Assembly: GCA_947577185.1 (NCBI GenBank)
Contig: CANPUE010000003.1
Coordinates: 62,001 to 126,000, forward strand
Source of the DNA: an uncultured Lachnospiraceae bacterium
Lineage (GTDB): Bacteria > Bacillota > Clostridia > Lachnospirales > Lachnospiraceae
Reading direction: 5' to 3'
Length of the DNA: 64,000 nucleotides
Part shown: one piece after another, positions 8,111 to 17,141 of the stretch
Layout: each line of letters opens with the position of its first letter
Position numbering within the stretch: the first letter of the stretch is position 1
Program-made: the position numbers and the translations under genes
Notes under the pieces: model-generated
The model's database searches: none
Told to the model about the DNA's origin: nothing
Seen by the model: only the letters and a program-made list of their open reading frames with translations

Positions 8111-10053
8111 AGCGGATGAAAGAGCTGGCGGCTTCATTGAACGCTGCTTCAAAAGCGTATTATGCGCAGGATATGGAAATCATGAGCAACTTCGAATACG
8201 ATAACCTGTATGATGAGCTGTCTGCTTTAGAGAAAGAAACAGGCGTGACACTTGCGAACAGCCCTACAATACAGGTCGGCTATGAGGCGGTGGAGGAACT
8301 GCCCAAAGAACGGCATGAGAGCCCGATGCTCTCTCTTGGGAAAACGAAAAACAGAGAAGAGTTGCGCGATTGGCTCGAAGGAAAAGAGGCGCTTTTATCA
8401 TGGAAACTCGACGGACTTACCGTTGTTTTGACATTTTCTGCAGGAAAACTTGCAAAGGCGGTCACGAGAGGAAACGGAGAAGTCGGAGAAGTCGTCACCA
8501 ACAATGCAAAGGTTTTTCAGAATATTCCCCTGTCCATTCCTTTTCAGGGGGAACTGGTAATCCGGGGCGAGGCAGTGATCTCGTATTCTGACTTTGAAAA
8601 GATTAACAGCCAGATCGAGGAAGCAGAGAACAGATATAAGAATCCGCGGAATCTCTGCAGCGGTTCTGTGCGCCAGCTCAATAATGAGATAGCAGCGAAC
8701 CGCAATATCATGTTTTATGCGTTCAGTCTCGTGCGGGCAGAGGGGGCGGACTTCCAAAATTCAAGAGAAAGACAGTTCGAATTCCTTGCAGAGCAGGGAT
8801 TTGATGTTGTGGAATACCGTAAAGTGACACCGGAAACGATTCTGGAGGAAGTCGATTATTTTGAAAACCAAATTGAACATTTCGACATTCCCTCCGACGG
8901 TCTTGTACTCATCTACGAAGACATCGCCTACGGTCTTTCTTTGGGACAGACCGCCAAATTTCCCAGAGACGCGATCGCATTTAAATGGGCGGACGAACTT
9001 CGGGAGACGGTCTTAGAAGAGATCGAATGGAGCCCGAGCCGTACCGGGCTGATCAATCCGGTCGCGATTTTTGAACCGGTGGAACTCGAAGGAACGACGG
9101 TCAGCCGTGCCTCCGTACACAATATCAGTATTATGCGCAGTCTGAAACTCGGAATCGGTGACAGAATCAAAGTCTATAAGGCCAATATGATTATTCCGCA
9201 GATTGCGGAAAATCTGACCGGAAGCGATTCCATCGAGATACCCGACACCTGCCCGGTCTGCGGACAGCCCACAGAAATTCGTCAGATCAACGATGTGCAG
9301 TCGCTGTACTGTACGAATCCGCACTGTGAGGCGAAGCGGATCAAGTCTTTCACACTGTTTGTAAGCCGGGACGCGATGAACATTGAAGGCCTTTCGGAAG
9401 CGACGTTAGAAAAATTTATCGGCCGCGGTTTCGTTCATGAATATGCAGATATTTTTAAGCTGCACCGGTTTTCGGAAGAGATCGTGGAGATGGAAGGATT
9501 TGGAGAGAAATCCTGTCAAAATCTGCTTGCAAGTATTGATGCGGCGAGAAAGACGACGCTTCCACGCGTGATCTATGGACTCGGCATAGCCGGGATCGGT
9601 CTTGCGAACGCGAAAGTGATATGCAGATATTATCAGGATGACATCGAGATGATGAAGACGGTTCAGGCGGAGGAGTTAAGTGAAATAGAGGGGATAGGAG
9701 AAGTGCTTGCGGGTGCTTTTTGTGAATTTTTTCAAAAGGAAGAGAATCTGAACCAGCTCGAGCATCTGCTGGATGAGATAGAGATTGAAAAAGAAACAGT
9801 AGACGAGACCGGACAGACGCTGAAAGGAAATACATTCGTGATCACGGGCAGTCTTACCCACTATGAGAACCGTAATGAATTGAAAGCGGTCATCGAGACA
9901 AAGGGCGGAAAGGTAACAGGCAGTGTCACCTCGAAGACAACCTGCCTGATCAATAATGATGTCACATCCAATTCCTCCAAAAATAAAAAGGCAAAAGAAC
10001 TTGGCGTCAGGATACTTTCGGAGGAAGATTTTATGAGGGAGTATCTGGAATAG
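8092..10053 (+). CDS. ligA: NAD-dependent DNA ligase LigA
   Basis: A 653-residue ligase. In order: the NMN-binding Ia domain (about 1-65), the adenylation domain with the KLDG motif (Lys105, AMP-carrying), the OB fold, a four-Cys zinc finger (CPVCG...YCTNPHC near 385-410), helix-hairpin-helix repeats, and a C-terminal BRCT domain from about 578. It joins nicks during replication and repair. Compared with the E. coli enzyme, the Ia domain carries Tyr24 and Asn33 where the NMN-contact residues His23 and Asp32 are expected; the flanking Tyr and Asp are kept. The gene overlaps the pseudouridine synthase gene and ends two bases before metA, which runs the other way. Confidence 0.95.
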   Translation: MQNQKIERMKELAASLNAASKAYYAQDMEIMSNFEYDNLYDELSALEKETGVTLANSPTIQVGYEAVEELPKERHESPMLSLGKTKNREELRDWLEGKEALLSWKLDGLTVVLTFSAGKLAKAVTRGNGEVGEVVTNNAKVFQNIPLSIPFQGELVIRGEAVISYSDFEKINSQIEEAENRYKNPRNLCSGSVRQLNNEIAANRNIMFYAFSLVRAEGADFQNSRERQFEFLAEQGFDVVEYRKVTPETILEEVDYFENQIEHFDIPSDGLVLIYEDIAYGLSLGQTAKFPRDAIAFKWADELRETVLEEIEWSPSRTGLINPVAIFEPVELEGTTVSRASVHNISIMRSLKLGIGDRIKVYKANMIIPQIAENLTGSDSIEIPDTCPVCGQPTEIRQINDVQSLYCTNPHCEAKRIKSFTLFVSRDAMNIEGLSEATLEKFIGRGFVHEYADIFKLHRFSEEIVEMEGFGEKSCQNLLASIDAARKTTLPRVIYGLGIAGIGLANAKVICRYYQDDIEMMKTVQAEELSEIEGIGEVLAGAFCEFFQKEENLNQLEHLLDEIEIEKETVDETGQTLKGNTFVITGSLTHYENRNELKAVIETKGGKVTGSVTSKTTCLINNDVTSNSSKNKKAKELGVRILSEEDFMREYLE

Positions 10054-10055
10054 CG

Positions 10056-10973
10056 TTATTCGATCGCCCTGATATCATACGGCGTCGTCTGGTACACATA
10101 ATAATTCAGCCAGTTAGAATACAATAACTGTCCGGTGGAGCGCCAGTTGACGATCGGCGCTTTCGACGGGTCGTCATCAGGGAAATAGTGTGCGGGAATT
10201 TTCGGGTTCATGCCCTTTTCCAGATCCCGGTAATATTCTTTGGCTAACGTGTCAGAATCGTATTCGGGATGGCAGGTGACAAATAAATGACGGCTGTCGG
10301 TTGTCTTTACGATCGTTACTCCGGCTTCATCGGAAACGGCCATTAGTTCAAGTTCGGGAACGGATGCGATCAGATCCGGGTCGATGCTCATGGCACGTGA
10401 CTGGGGGGCATAAAAGACATCATCGAATCCGCGAAACAGCGGAGAGGTTTTCTTCAACACTTTATGGGCATAGACGCCGGATAATTTCTCTTCCAGGTCA
10501 TATCGGTTTAATCCATAGAGATAATACAGCCCGGCAAAGGCACCCCAGCAAAGATGGAGGGTGCAGTGAACGTGTGTCCTGCCCCATTCCATGATGGTGC
10601 ACAATTCCTGCCAGTAAGTGACATCCTCGAATCTGACATAATCTAACGGTGCACCGGTAATGATCATGCCGTCAAATTTCCGGTCTTTGATCTGATCAAA
10701 GGTTGTATAAAAAGACTCCAGATGACTGGAATCAGTATGCTGTGGGATATAGCTTGCGGTCTGTAAAAATTCCACGCTTACCTGCAGGGGAGAGTTGGAA
10801 AGCTTGCGCAGAAGCTGTGTTTCCGTGATAACTTTTGTGGGCATCAGATTTAAGATAAGTACATTGAGCGGACGGATATCCTGATGGATCGCCCGATATT
10901 TGGTCATGACAAAAATATTCTCGCCTTCTAAAATTTTCCTCGCGGGGAGGGAATCCTGTATTCTGATCGGCAT
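10056..10973 (-). CDS. metA: Homoserine O-acyltransferase MetA
   Basis: A 305-residue enzyme that acylates homoserine as the first step of methionine synthesis. The family catalytic residues fall at the usual numbers: Cys142 in the THVHCTLHLCWG segment, His235 and Glu237 in CHPEY. Residue 111, known to set acyl-donor choice (Gly for succinyl-CoA, Glu for acetyl-CoA), is Asp here (GAPLDYVRFED). An acidic residue favours an acetyltransferase, but Asp is not the usual choice. The gene reads toward ligA with only two bases between. No SAM riboswitch is visible in the 166-base divergent region upstream. Confidence 0.93.
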   Translation of the reverse strand: MPIRIQDSLPARKILEGENIFVMTKYRAIHQDIRPLNVLILNLMPTKVITETQLLRKLSNSPLQVSVEFLQTASYIPQHTDSSHLESFYTTFDQIKDRKFDGMIITGAPLDYVRFEDVTYWQELCTIMEWGRTHVHCTLHLCWGAFAGLYYLYGLNRYDLEEKLSGVYAHKVLKKTSPLFRGFDDVFYAPQSRAMSIDPDLIASVPELELMAVSDEAGVTIVKTTDSRHLFVTCHPEYDSDTLAKEYYRDLEKGMNPKIPAHYFPDDDPSKAPIVNWRSTGQLLYSNWLNYYVYQTTPYDIRAIE

Positions 10974-11004
10974 AATGATTCTCCATTCTACGGGCGTATG
11001 TTCA

Positions 11005-11018
11005 CAGATTCAAATCTG
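11005..11018. promoter_or_regulatory. Inverted repeat in the metA leader
   Basis: CAGATT-CA-AATCTG is a six-base inverted repeat with a two-base centre, lying between the divergent promoters and metA. It may be an operator for metA; too short to assign a regulator. Confidence 0.25.
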
Positions 11019-11055
11019 CGGCCCAAGAATAACGATAACATAAAATGGTGCATTC

Positions 11056-11067
11056 TGCAAGCTTGCA
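11056..11067. promoter_or_regulatory. Palindrome overlapping the -35 element between metA and the small + gene
   Basis: TGCAAGCTTGCA is a perfect 12-bp palindrome. It overlaps the -35 (TTGCAC) of the + promoter and also supplies a TTGCAG on the - strand that could serve as a -35 toward metA. A protein bound here could affect both directions. Confidence 0.35.
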
Positions 11068-11091
11068 CAATTTTACAAAAAGGGATATAAT
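11063..11091 (+). promoter_or_regulatory. Sigma-A promoter of the 11140 gene
   Basis: TTGCAC (11063-11068), 17-base spacer, perfect TATAAT (11086-11091), 48 bases before the start codon. Confidence 0.75.
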
Positions 11092-11139
11092 AAAACAGAC
11101 TGAAATTCAGTACGAAATTTACTTATGAGGTGTTGAGGG

Positions 11140-11430
11140 ATGGAAACAGCATATCAAAAAGTCAAAGTACACAATGAATTAGAATGGTGTCAGGTTACGG
11201 ACATGGAGACGAAGGAGCGCATTGAGAAGCTTTTGTTAAAAAACAGAGTTTCTTATTATGTAAAATGGGAGAAACCCGGATTTTTTTCCAGAGACAAATT
11301 CGGTACCTGCGTGTTTTGTGTCAACCAGCTTCAGAAAGAGATCGCGGATGAGGCGATACATTCCATGGTGGAAGCGGATAAGGAAAGGATTAAATTCATA
11401 AACCGTAAGCTGGACAAGATCTTTTATTAA
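11140..11430 (+). CDS. Small conserved-type hypothetical protein
   Basis: A 96-residue soluble protein starting at ATG 11140 behind TGAGGTGTTGAGGG. It has no signal peptide or membrane helix. The middle has two cysteines (GTCVFCVNQL, about residues 64-73); both ends are charged and probably helical. I do not recognise the family. It has its own strong promoter and is followed by another small Cys-bearing gene, which together end at a strong terminator, so they form a two-gene unit. Confidence 0.75.
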   Translation: METAYQKVKVHNELEWCQVTDMETKERIEKLLLKNRVSYYVKWEKPGFFSRDKFGTCVFCVNQLQKEIADEAIHSMVEADKERIKFINRKLDKIFY

Positions 11431-11482
11431 ATTTTTGTATAACGATCAGTTTTAGACGTACTGCGGGGAAATGAGGAAGATT

Positions 11483-11659
11483 ATGAGCAGTCATTGTGAT
11501 AGCTGTAGTCATTATGCTTATGATGAGGACTATGAATGTTATGTCTGTATGGTAGACCTGGATGAAGACGACATGGGACGGTTTCTCAGTGGAGGAAACT
11601 TTGACTGTCCGTTTTATCAGGCGGATGATGAATACAGGATCGTAAGAAAGCAGATGTAG
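11483..11659 (+). CDS. Small Cys-rich protein (DUF6472-like)
   Basis: A 58-residue protein. ATG 11483 is preferred to ATG 11471 because GAGGA sits five bases before it. The sequence has a CDSCSHY motif at the start and further cysteines in YECYVC and FDCPFY, five in total, in an acidic background with many Asp, Glu and Tyr. This looks like the small family named DUF6472 in Lachnospiraceae, a likely metal-binding protein of unknown role. The family name is from memory. Its stop codon lies in the stem of the following terminator. Confidence 0.7.
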   Translation: MSSHCDSCSHYAYDEDYECYVCMVDLDEDDMGRFLSGGNFDCPFYQADDEYRIVRKQM

Positions 11660-11687
11660 CCGGAACGCGCCGGTACATCTGCTTTTT
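11650..11687 (+). terminator. Rho-independent terminator of the two small genes
   Basis: GCAGATGTA-g-CCGG pairs with CCGG-TACATCTGC, followed by TTTTT (11683-11687). The 5' arm includes the stop codon of the 11483 gene. On the other strand the stem is followed by CTTTCTT, so it may weakly stop the convergent gene as well. Confidence 0.8.
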
Positions 11688-11692
11688 ACGTC

Positions 11693-11708
11693 TGCCCATG
11701 CATGGGCA
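11693..11708. other. 16-bp perfect palindrome between convergent genes
   Basis: TGCCCATGCATGGGCA is self-complementary over 16 bases and sits between the terminator and the end of the activase-type gene. No T tract follows on either strand, so it is not a standard terminator. Confidence 0.4.
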
Positions 11709-11718
11709 AAAGATCAGA

Positions 11719-14700
11719 TCATCTGTCTTTCAGATTCTTTTGTGCCGTGGAGAGCATCAGCTTAATACGGTTGAGCTGGTTTACTTCGCTGGCGCCGGGA
11801 TCGTAATCGATCGCTACGATATTAGATACAGGATAGCGTTTACGCAGTTCTTTGATAACGCCTTTTCCAACGACATGGTTTGGCAGACAGCCAAAAGGCT
11901 GTGCACAGACAATATTGTTGACGCCGTTTTCGATCAGTTCTACCATTTCTCCGGTAAGAAACCACCCTTCGCCGGTCTGATTGCCGATATTGACGATCGG
12001 TTTTGCATAGCCGACAAGGCGGTGAATGCTTACAGGCGGTTCAAAGTGCCGGCTTTTCTCAAAGGCTTTTGCGGCGCTTGAGCGCAGGGATTCGAGTGCG
12101 CGGATGCCCAATCCGGAGAAGATGGCTGTTTTCCTGCTTTTTCCCAGATGGTCAGCTTTATAAATCTGATTATAGAAACAGTAGAGCAGGAAATCAAGCA
12201 GGTCAGGGACGACAGCCTCAGCGCCTTCTGACTCTAATAATTCCACGAGATGATTGTTAGCCGCAGGGGCAAATTTCACAAGAATTTCACCGACAATACC
12301 GACACGCGGTTTTTTCTCATCCGTGACTGGGATGGTATCGAAGTCATGAATGATCTGGCGGCACATCTTACAGAAGGTAAAATAATTCATATGTTTTCCG
12401 GACACAAATTCACAGCAGCGCGATACCCATTTTTCATGCATGGCATTTACGGAGCCGGGCTCTTTTTCATAAGGGCGCATCCGGTAGACGCAGCGCATAA
12501 AGATATCTCCGAATACGGCGGCATAGGCGGCTCTGATCAGCAATTCGGCATTCAGATGAAATCCCGGATTGCTCTCGATGCCTGCAAGGTTCAATGAGAT
12601 GACCGGAACCTGCGGCATACCGGCCTTTTCCAGAGCTCTTCTGATGAAACCGACATAATTGGTGGCACGGCAGCCGCCGCCTGTCTGTGTCATGATGATT
12701 GCGACCTGATTGACGTCATATTTCCCGGAGAGCAGAGCATCCATGATCTGTCCGACGACGATCAGTGAAGGATAACAGGCGTCATTATTTACATATTTCA
12801 GACCGGTATCTACCGCGTGCCGGTTATCATTGCCCAACACTTCAAAGTGATAACCACAGGCGCAGAAGGCGGCCTGCAGAACGTCAAAGTGGATCGGAGA
12901 CATCTGGGGACAGAGAATGGTATAATTTTTGCGCATTTCTTCTGTAAAGACTGTCTTTTGGATCGCACTGGATCCGATTGTACGTTCTTTGCTTTGCTGT
13001 TCTTTTACCCTGATGGCGGACAACAGAGAACGTATGCGGATCCTGGCGGCGCCGAGGTTATTCACTTCATCTATTTTTAAACACGTATAAATCTTGCCGG
13101 AGCCGGATAAAATATCATTTACCTGATCCGTAGTGACGGCATCAAGGCCGCAGCCGAAGGAGTTCAGCTGGATCAGATCCAGATCATTTCTTGTCTTGAC
13201 AAAACTTGCAGCGGCATAGAGTCTGGAATGATACATCCATTGATCCGAAACGATGAGCGGTCTTTCCGGTGCGGCCAGATGGGAGACGCTGTCCTCTGTC
13301 AAAACGGCAATATCGTAGGAAGTGATCAGTTCCGGGATACCGTGGTTGATTTCCGGATCGATATGATAAGGCCGCCCGGCCAAAACGATCCCTCTTTTAT
13401 GATTTTCTTCCATATAGCGCAGGGCTTCCTCGCCTTTTGCGCGCATATCTGCTCTTGCGTGTTCCAATTCATCCCAGGCAGTCCGGCATGCGTCAATAAC
13501 GTCTGCTATTGGTATGGATTCAAATTCTTTTGCAAGAGCATCCGTGACGGTCTGAAGGTCTTTGAAGGACAGGAACGGATTGCGGAAAAGCACCTCTCCG
13601 CGGCCGATCTCCTCCACGTTATTTTTAATGTTTTCGGAGTAGGAGGTTACGATCGGGCAGTTATAGTGGTCATTTGCCTCCGGAAATTCGTTGCGCTCAT
13701 AAAATAATGCCGGATAGAAAATGAAGTCAACACCCTGTCTGATCAGCCAGGTCACGTGCCCGTGTGCCAGCTTTGCCGGATAACATTCTGATTCGCTCGG
13801 GATCGATTCAATACCAAGTTCATAGATTTTGCGGTTCGAACTTGGAGAAAGGATGACACGGTAGCCGAGCTTTGTAAAAAAGGTGAACCAGAAAGGATAG
13901 TTTTCATACATATTTAAAACTCTGGGAATCCCTACGGTACCTCTTGGCGCTTCATCCGCGGGCAGCGGTTCATAGGAAAAGAGGCGCGTCAGCTTATAAT
14001 CGAATAAATTTGGGATGTTATTTTTCTTTTTGCTCCGGCCGAGCCCTCTTTCACAGCGGTTTCCGGAGATGTACTGACGTCCTCCCGTAAATTTATTGAT
14101 GGTGAGGCGGCAGTTGTTGGTACAGCCTTTGCACTTTGCCATGCTCGTTTCGAACTGCAGGGTATTGATCTGATCGAGAGAGAGCATGGTCGTCTTTACA
14201 CCTTCGTGGTAATTCTCCCTTGCAATCAGCGCCGCGCCAAAGGCGCCCATGATACCTGCGATATCAGGACGGATAGCCTCGCAGTCGGCAATCTTTTCAA
14301 AACTTCGCAAAACGGCGTCATTGTAGAAGGTGCCGCCCTGCACGACGATATTTTTGCCCAGTTCTGAAGCATCGGAGACTTTGATGACCTTAAAAAGCGC
14401 ATTTTTGATCACGGAATAGGCAAGTCCCGCTGAAATATCGGAAACGTCTGCGCCTTCTTTCTGTGCCTGTTTCACTTTGGAATTCATAAAAACCGTACAG
14501 CGTGTGCCGAGATCGATCGGATGTGCGGCAAACAGAGCGGCATTGGCAAAATCTTCTACGCTGTAGTTTAATGACTTTGCGAAAGTCTCGATGAAAGAGC
14601 CGCAGCCGGAAGAGCAGGCTTCATTTAACTGTACGCTGTCCACGGTCTGGTTTTTGATCTTGATACATTTCATATCCTGACCGCCGATATCTAAAATACA

Positions 14701-15954
14701 GTCCACTTCGGGATCAAAGAAGGCGGCGGCATGGTAATGAGCCACCGTTTCCACCTCTCCGTCATCCAGCAGAAAAGCTGCTTTCATCAGAGCTTCCCCG
14801 TATCCGGTAGAGCAGGAGCGGACGATCTCCACGCCTTTTGGCAGGAGAGAATAGATCTCTCTGATCGAGCGGATCGCTGTCTTTAACGGACTGCCGTCGT
14901 TACTGCTGTAAAACGAATACAGCAGAGAACCTTCTTCGCTTACGAGAGCAATTTTCGTGGTGGTGCTCCCGGCGTCGATGCCGAGGAAGCATCTGCCCTG
15001 ATATGCGGCAAGGTCGGCGGTTTTTACATGATGGACGGAATGCCTTTGTGCGAAAGCATTGTAATCTTCTTTGGAAGCAAACAGGGGTTCCATACGTTCT
15101 ACTTCAAATTCCATTTTGATATCGCCGGAAAGTTTTTCCGTCATTTCCTGCATGGAATAACATGTGTTTTCACTGGCGTTTAAAGCAGAACCAATCGCGG
15201 CGAACAGATGTGAATTCTCTGTGTCGATAATGTGTTCATCATCCAGTTTTAATGTACGGATGAACGAGCGCTTCAACTCCGACAGGAAATGAAGCGGGCC
15301 GCCCAGAAAGGCGACATGACCTCGGATCGGTTTGCCGCAGGCGAGCCCGCTGATGGTCTGGTTGACAACCGCCTGAAAAATGGAAGCGGCCAGATCTTCT
15401 TTGGTGGCGCCTTCGTTGATGAGCGGCTGAATATCGGATTTGGCAAATACACCGCATCTTGCAGCGATTGTATAAAGCGAGTGGTAATTTCTGGCATACG
15501 CATTTAGACCGGAGGCATCCGTCTGTAAAAGCGCGGCCATCTGGTCTATGAAAGAGCCTGTGCCGCCGGCGCAGATACCGTTCATACGCTGTTCCACATT
15601 GCCGCCTTCAAAATAGATGATCTTCGCGTCTTCTCCGCCCAGCTCGATTGCGACATCGGTGACTGGGGCAAGCTCTTTGAGCGCAGTGGATACGGCGATC
15701 ACTTCCTGTACGAAAGGGATGCCCAGGTGGTTTGCCAGCGTCAGACCGCCGGAACCGGTTATCACAGGGTGCAGGGAGAAGTTTCCCAATTGTTCATAGG
15801 CACTTTGTATTAATTCGGATAAAGTCTCCCGGATGTTGGCAAAATGTCTTTTATAGTCAGTAAAAAGAATCTGATGTCTGGCATCCAGAATTGCTATTTT
15901 GACTGTTGTAGAGCCAATATCAATACCGAGAGTATACTGTATCATCTGATTCAC
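11719..15954 (-). CDS. Giant acyl-CoA dehydratase activase-type fusion protein (two ASKHA domains, DUF2229, dehydratase-like part)
   Basis: About 1,411 residues. Two HgdC/BadF-type ATPase domains come first: the first opens with [10 protein letters not shown], the second (about 325 residues in) with [10 protein letters not shown]. Each has the paired cysteines that hold a shared 4Fe-4S cluster in HgdC-type activators ([19 protein letters not shown] and TRCTVF). Then follow a Cys cluster KCKGCTNNC, a DUF2229 part ([10 protein letters not shown]), and a C-terminal half with [15 protein letters not shown] and CKMCR motifs like dehydratase or double-cubane reductase subunits. The predicted role is ATP-driven low-potential electron transfer to a difficult substrate, in the cytoplasm of an anaerobe. 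The start is uncertain: GTG 15954 has the best spacing to AAAGGAG; GTG 15966 and ATG 15945 are alternatives. Confidence 0.85.
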   Translation of the reverse strand: MNQMIQYTLGIDIGSTTVKIAILDARHQILFTDYKRHFANIRETLSELIQSAYEQLGNFSLHPVITGSGGLTLANHLGIPFVQEVIAVSTALKELAPVTDVAIELGGEDAKIIYFEGGNVEQRMNGICAGGTGSFIDQMAALLQTDASGLNAYARNYHSLYTIAARCGVFAKSDIQPLINEGATKEDLAASIFQAVVNQTISGLACGKPIRGHVAFLGGPLHFLSELKRSFIRTLKLDDEHIIDTENSHLFAAIGSALNASENTCYSMQEMTEKLSGDIKMEFEVERMEPLFASKEDYNAFAQRHSVHHVKTADLAAYQGRCFLGIDAGSTTTKIALVSEEGSLLYSFYSSNDGSPLKTAIRSIREIYSLLPKGVEIVRSCSTGYGEALMKAAFLLDDGEVETVAHYHAAAFFDPEVDCILDIGGQDMKCIKIKNQTVDSVQLNEACSSGCGSFIETFAKSLNYSVEDFANAALFAAHPIDLGTRCTVFMNSKVKQAQKEGADVSDISAGLAYSVIKNALFKVIKVSDASELGKNIVVQGGTFYNDAVLRSFEKIADCEAIRPDIAGIMGAFGAALIARENYHEGVKTTMLSLDQINTLQFETSMAKCKGCTNNCRLTINKFTGGRQYISGNRCERGLGRSKKKNNIPNLFDYKLTRLFSYEPLPADEAPRGTVGIPRVLNMYENYPFWFTFFTKLGYRVILSPSSNRKIYELGIESIPSESECYPAKLAHGHVTWLIRQGVDFIFYPALFYERNEFPEANDHYNCPIVTSYSENIKNNVEEIGRGEVLFRNPFLSFKDLQTVTDALAKEFESIPIADVIDACRTAWDELEHARADMRAKGEEALRYMEENHKRGIVLAGRPYHIDPEINHGIPELITSYDIAVLTEDSVSHLAAPERPLIVSDQWMYHSRLYAAASFVKTRNDLDLIQLNSFGCGLDAVTTDQVNDILSGSGKIYTCLKIDEVNNLGAARIRIRSLLSAIRVKEQQSKERTIGSSAIQKTVFTEEMRKNYTILCPQMSPIHFDVLQAAFCACGYHFEVLGNDNRHAVDTGLKYVNNDACYPSLIVVGQIMDALLSGKYDVNQVAIIMTQTGGGCRATNYVGFIRRALEKAGMPQVPVISLNLAGIESNPGFHLNAELLIRAAYAAVFGDIFMRCVYRMRPYEKEPGSVNAMHEKWVSRCCEFVSGKHMNYFTFCKMCRQIIHDFDTIPVTDEKKPRVGIVGEILVKFAPAANNHLVELLESEGAEAVVPDLLDFLLYCFYNQIYKADHLGKSRKTAIFSGLGIRALESLRSSAAKAFEKSRHFEPPVSIHRLVGYAKPIVNIGNQTGEGWFLTGEMVELIENGVNNIVCAQPFGCLPNHVVGKGVIKELRKRYPVSNIVAIDYDPGASEVNQLNRIKLMLSTAQKNLKDR

Positions 15955-16159
15955 TGAATCGATCACTCCTTTAAAGATTCGGAAGATTTTTCTGACATGT
16001 GTCTGGATAAATCTACCTAATTAAATGCATTTTGACATGCTAAGTCATTATACGACAGTAATTTTGAAAAAGCAATCAGCACTTTACTGGAATTTTATGA
16101 AGATTTTAAAAGAGAAATATTAAATTTTTATGACTTTTGTGAATTTCGTCCGGGCGGCG

Positions 16160-16188
16160 TTTACTTTTAAAATAAGGGATGATAAAAT
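16160..16188 (+). promoter_or_regulatory. Sigma-A promoter of the rhomboid-like gene
   Basis: TTTACT (16160-16165), 17-base spacer, TAAAAT (16183-16188), 53 bases before the start. The region 15967-16159 before it is AT-rich and holds no other feature I can support. Confidence 0.55.
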
Positions 16189-16241
16189 ATATTCATCTTT
16201 ACAGCAGGTAATGCAGACTTAGAAAAGGAGCAAGGTTATCA

Positions 16242-17111
16242 ATGATGAGTCCATTTGAAAAAAAGTTTGGAAAATATGCAATCAAAAATCTGTCTGTCGT
16301 GTTGATCATCTGTTATGCGGTCGGATATGTCCTGCAGATGATGTCTCCGTGGATCGCCGGCCTTTTATCCCTAAATCCGTATGCGATCCTTCATGGACAG
16401 GTCTGGCGGCTCGTGACATGGGTTCTGATCCCGCCGGCTGAATCCAATATTCTTTTTATGCTGATCATGCTGTATTTTTACTGTTCGATCGGTACGGCGT
16501 TAGAGAGAACCTGGGGAACTTACCGCTATAATGTCTATATTTTCGGAGGAATGCTTTTTACGGTCGCAGGCAGTTTCCTGCTGATGGGCTTTTCCTATCT
16601 GTTTTTACCGGAAGTGATCGAGTCAGGGGGCGGCGGGAACCTGTTCTTTGCGAGGGCGGCCGTTTATTTCAGCACATATTATATCAATATGTCCATCTTC
16701 CTTGCTTTTGCGGCGACCTTCCCGGATGTATCCGTACTGTTAATGTTCATCATTCCGGTGAAAGTAAAGTGGCTCGGCGTGATTTACGGTGTGATGTTAG
16801 TATTTTCTTTCCTGCAGGGAGGACTTTTTACCAGATTTGCGATTGCTGCGTCACTGCTTAATTTTGTCGTATTCTTCCTGACATCGAGGAACATGATGCA
16901 CTTAAATCCGAAGCAGATACACCGCAGACAGGAGTTTAAACGGGATATCAGACGAAACATGGGCGGAATCACGAAGCACAAATGTGCGATCTGCGGCAGG
17001 ACGGAAGTGGACAGTCCTGACATGCAGTTCCGGTTCTGCTCAAAATGCGATGGTAATTATGAGTACTGTGAAGAACATCTGTACACACATATGCATGTAA
17101 AAAAACAATAG
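16242..17111 (+). CDS. Rhomboid-like membrane protein with C-terminal zinc ribbon, catalytic residues missing
   Basis: A 289-residue protein with about six membrane helices between residues 18 and 225. The HGQVWRLVTWVLIPP segment matches the WR loop of the rhomboid superfamily, and the GTALERTWGT segment fits the next helix. The rhomboid serine motif GxSG and its partner histidine are not seen, so it is probably a pseudoprotease. After a basic stretch comes a cytosolic zinc ribbon with Cys248, Cys251, Cys266 and Cys269, followed by more Cys and His residues. It may bind and hold membrane proteins rather than cut them. It is separate from its neighbours, with its own promoter. Confidence 0.7.
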   Translation: MMSPFEKKFGKYAIKNLSVVLIICYAVGYVLQMMSPWIAGLLSLNPYAILHGQVWRLVTWVLIPPAESNILFMLIMLYFYCSIGTALERTWGTYRYNVYIFGGMLFTVAGSFLLMGFSYLFLPEVIESGGGGNLFFARAAVYFSTYYINMSIFLAFAATFPDVSVLLMFIIPVKVKWLGVIYGVMLVFSFLQGGLFTRFAIAASLLNFVVFFLTSRNMMHLNPKQIHRRQEFKRDIRRNMGGITKHKCAICGRTEVDSPDMQFRFCSKCDGNYEYCEEHLYTHMHVKKQ

Positions 17112-17141
17112 AAACAGTAAATGTTACGGAAGGGGTGTTTC

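Noticed and set aside
10974-11139. SAM riboswitch upstream of metA
   Set aside because: No conserved S-box cores or terminator hairpin followed by T's could be found on the - strand.
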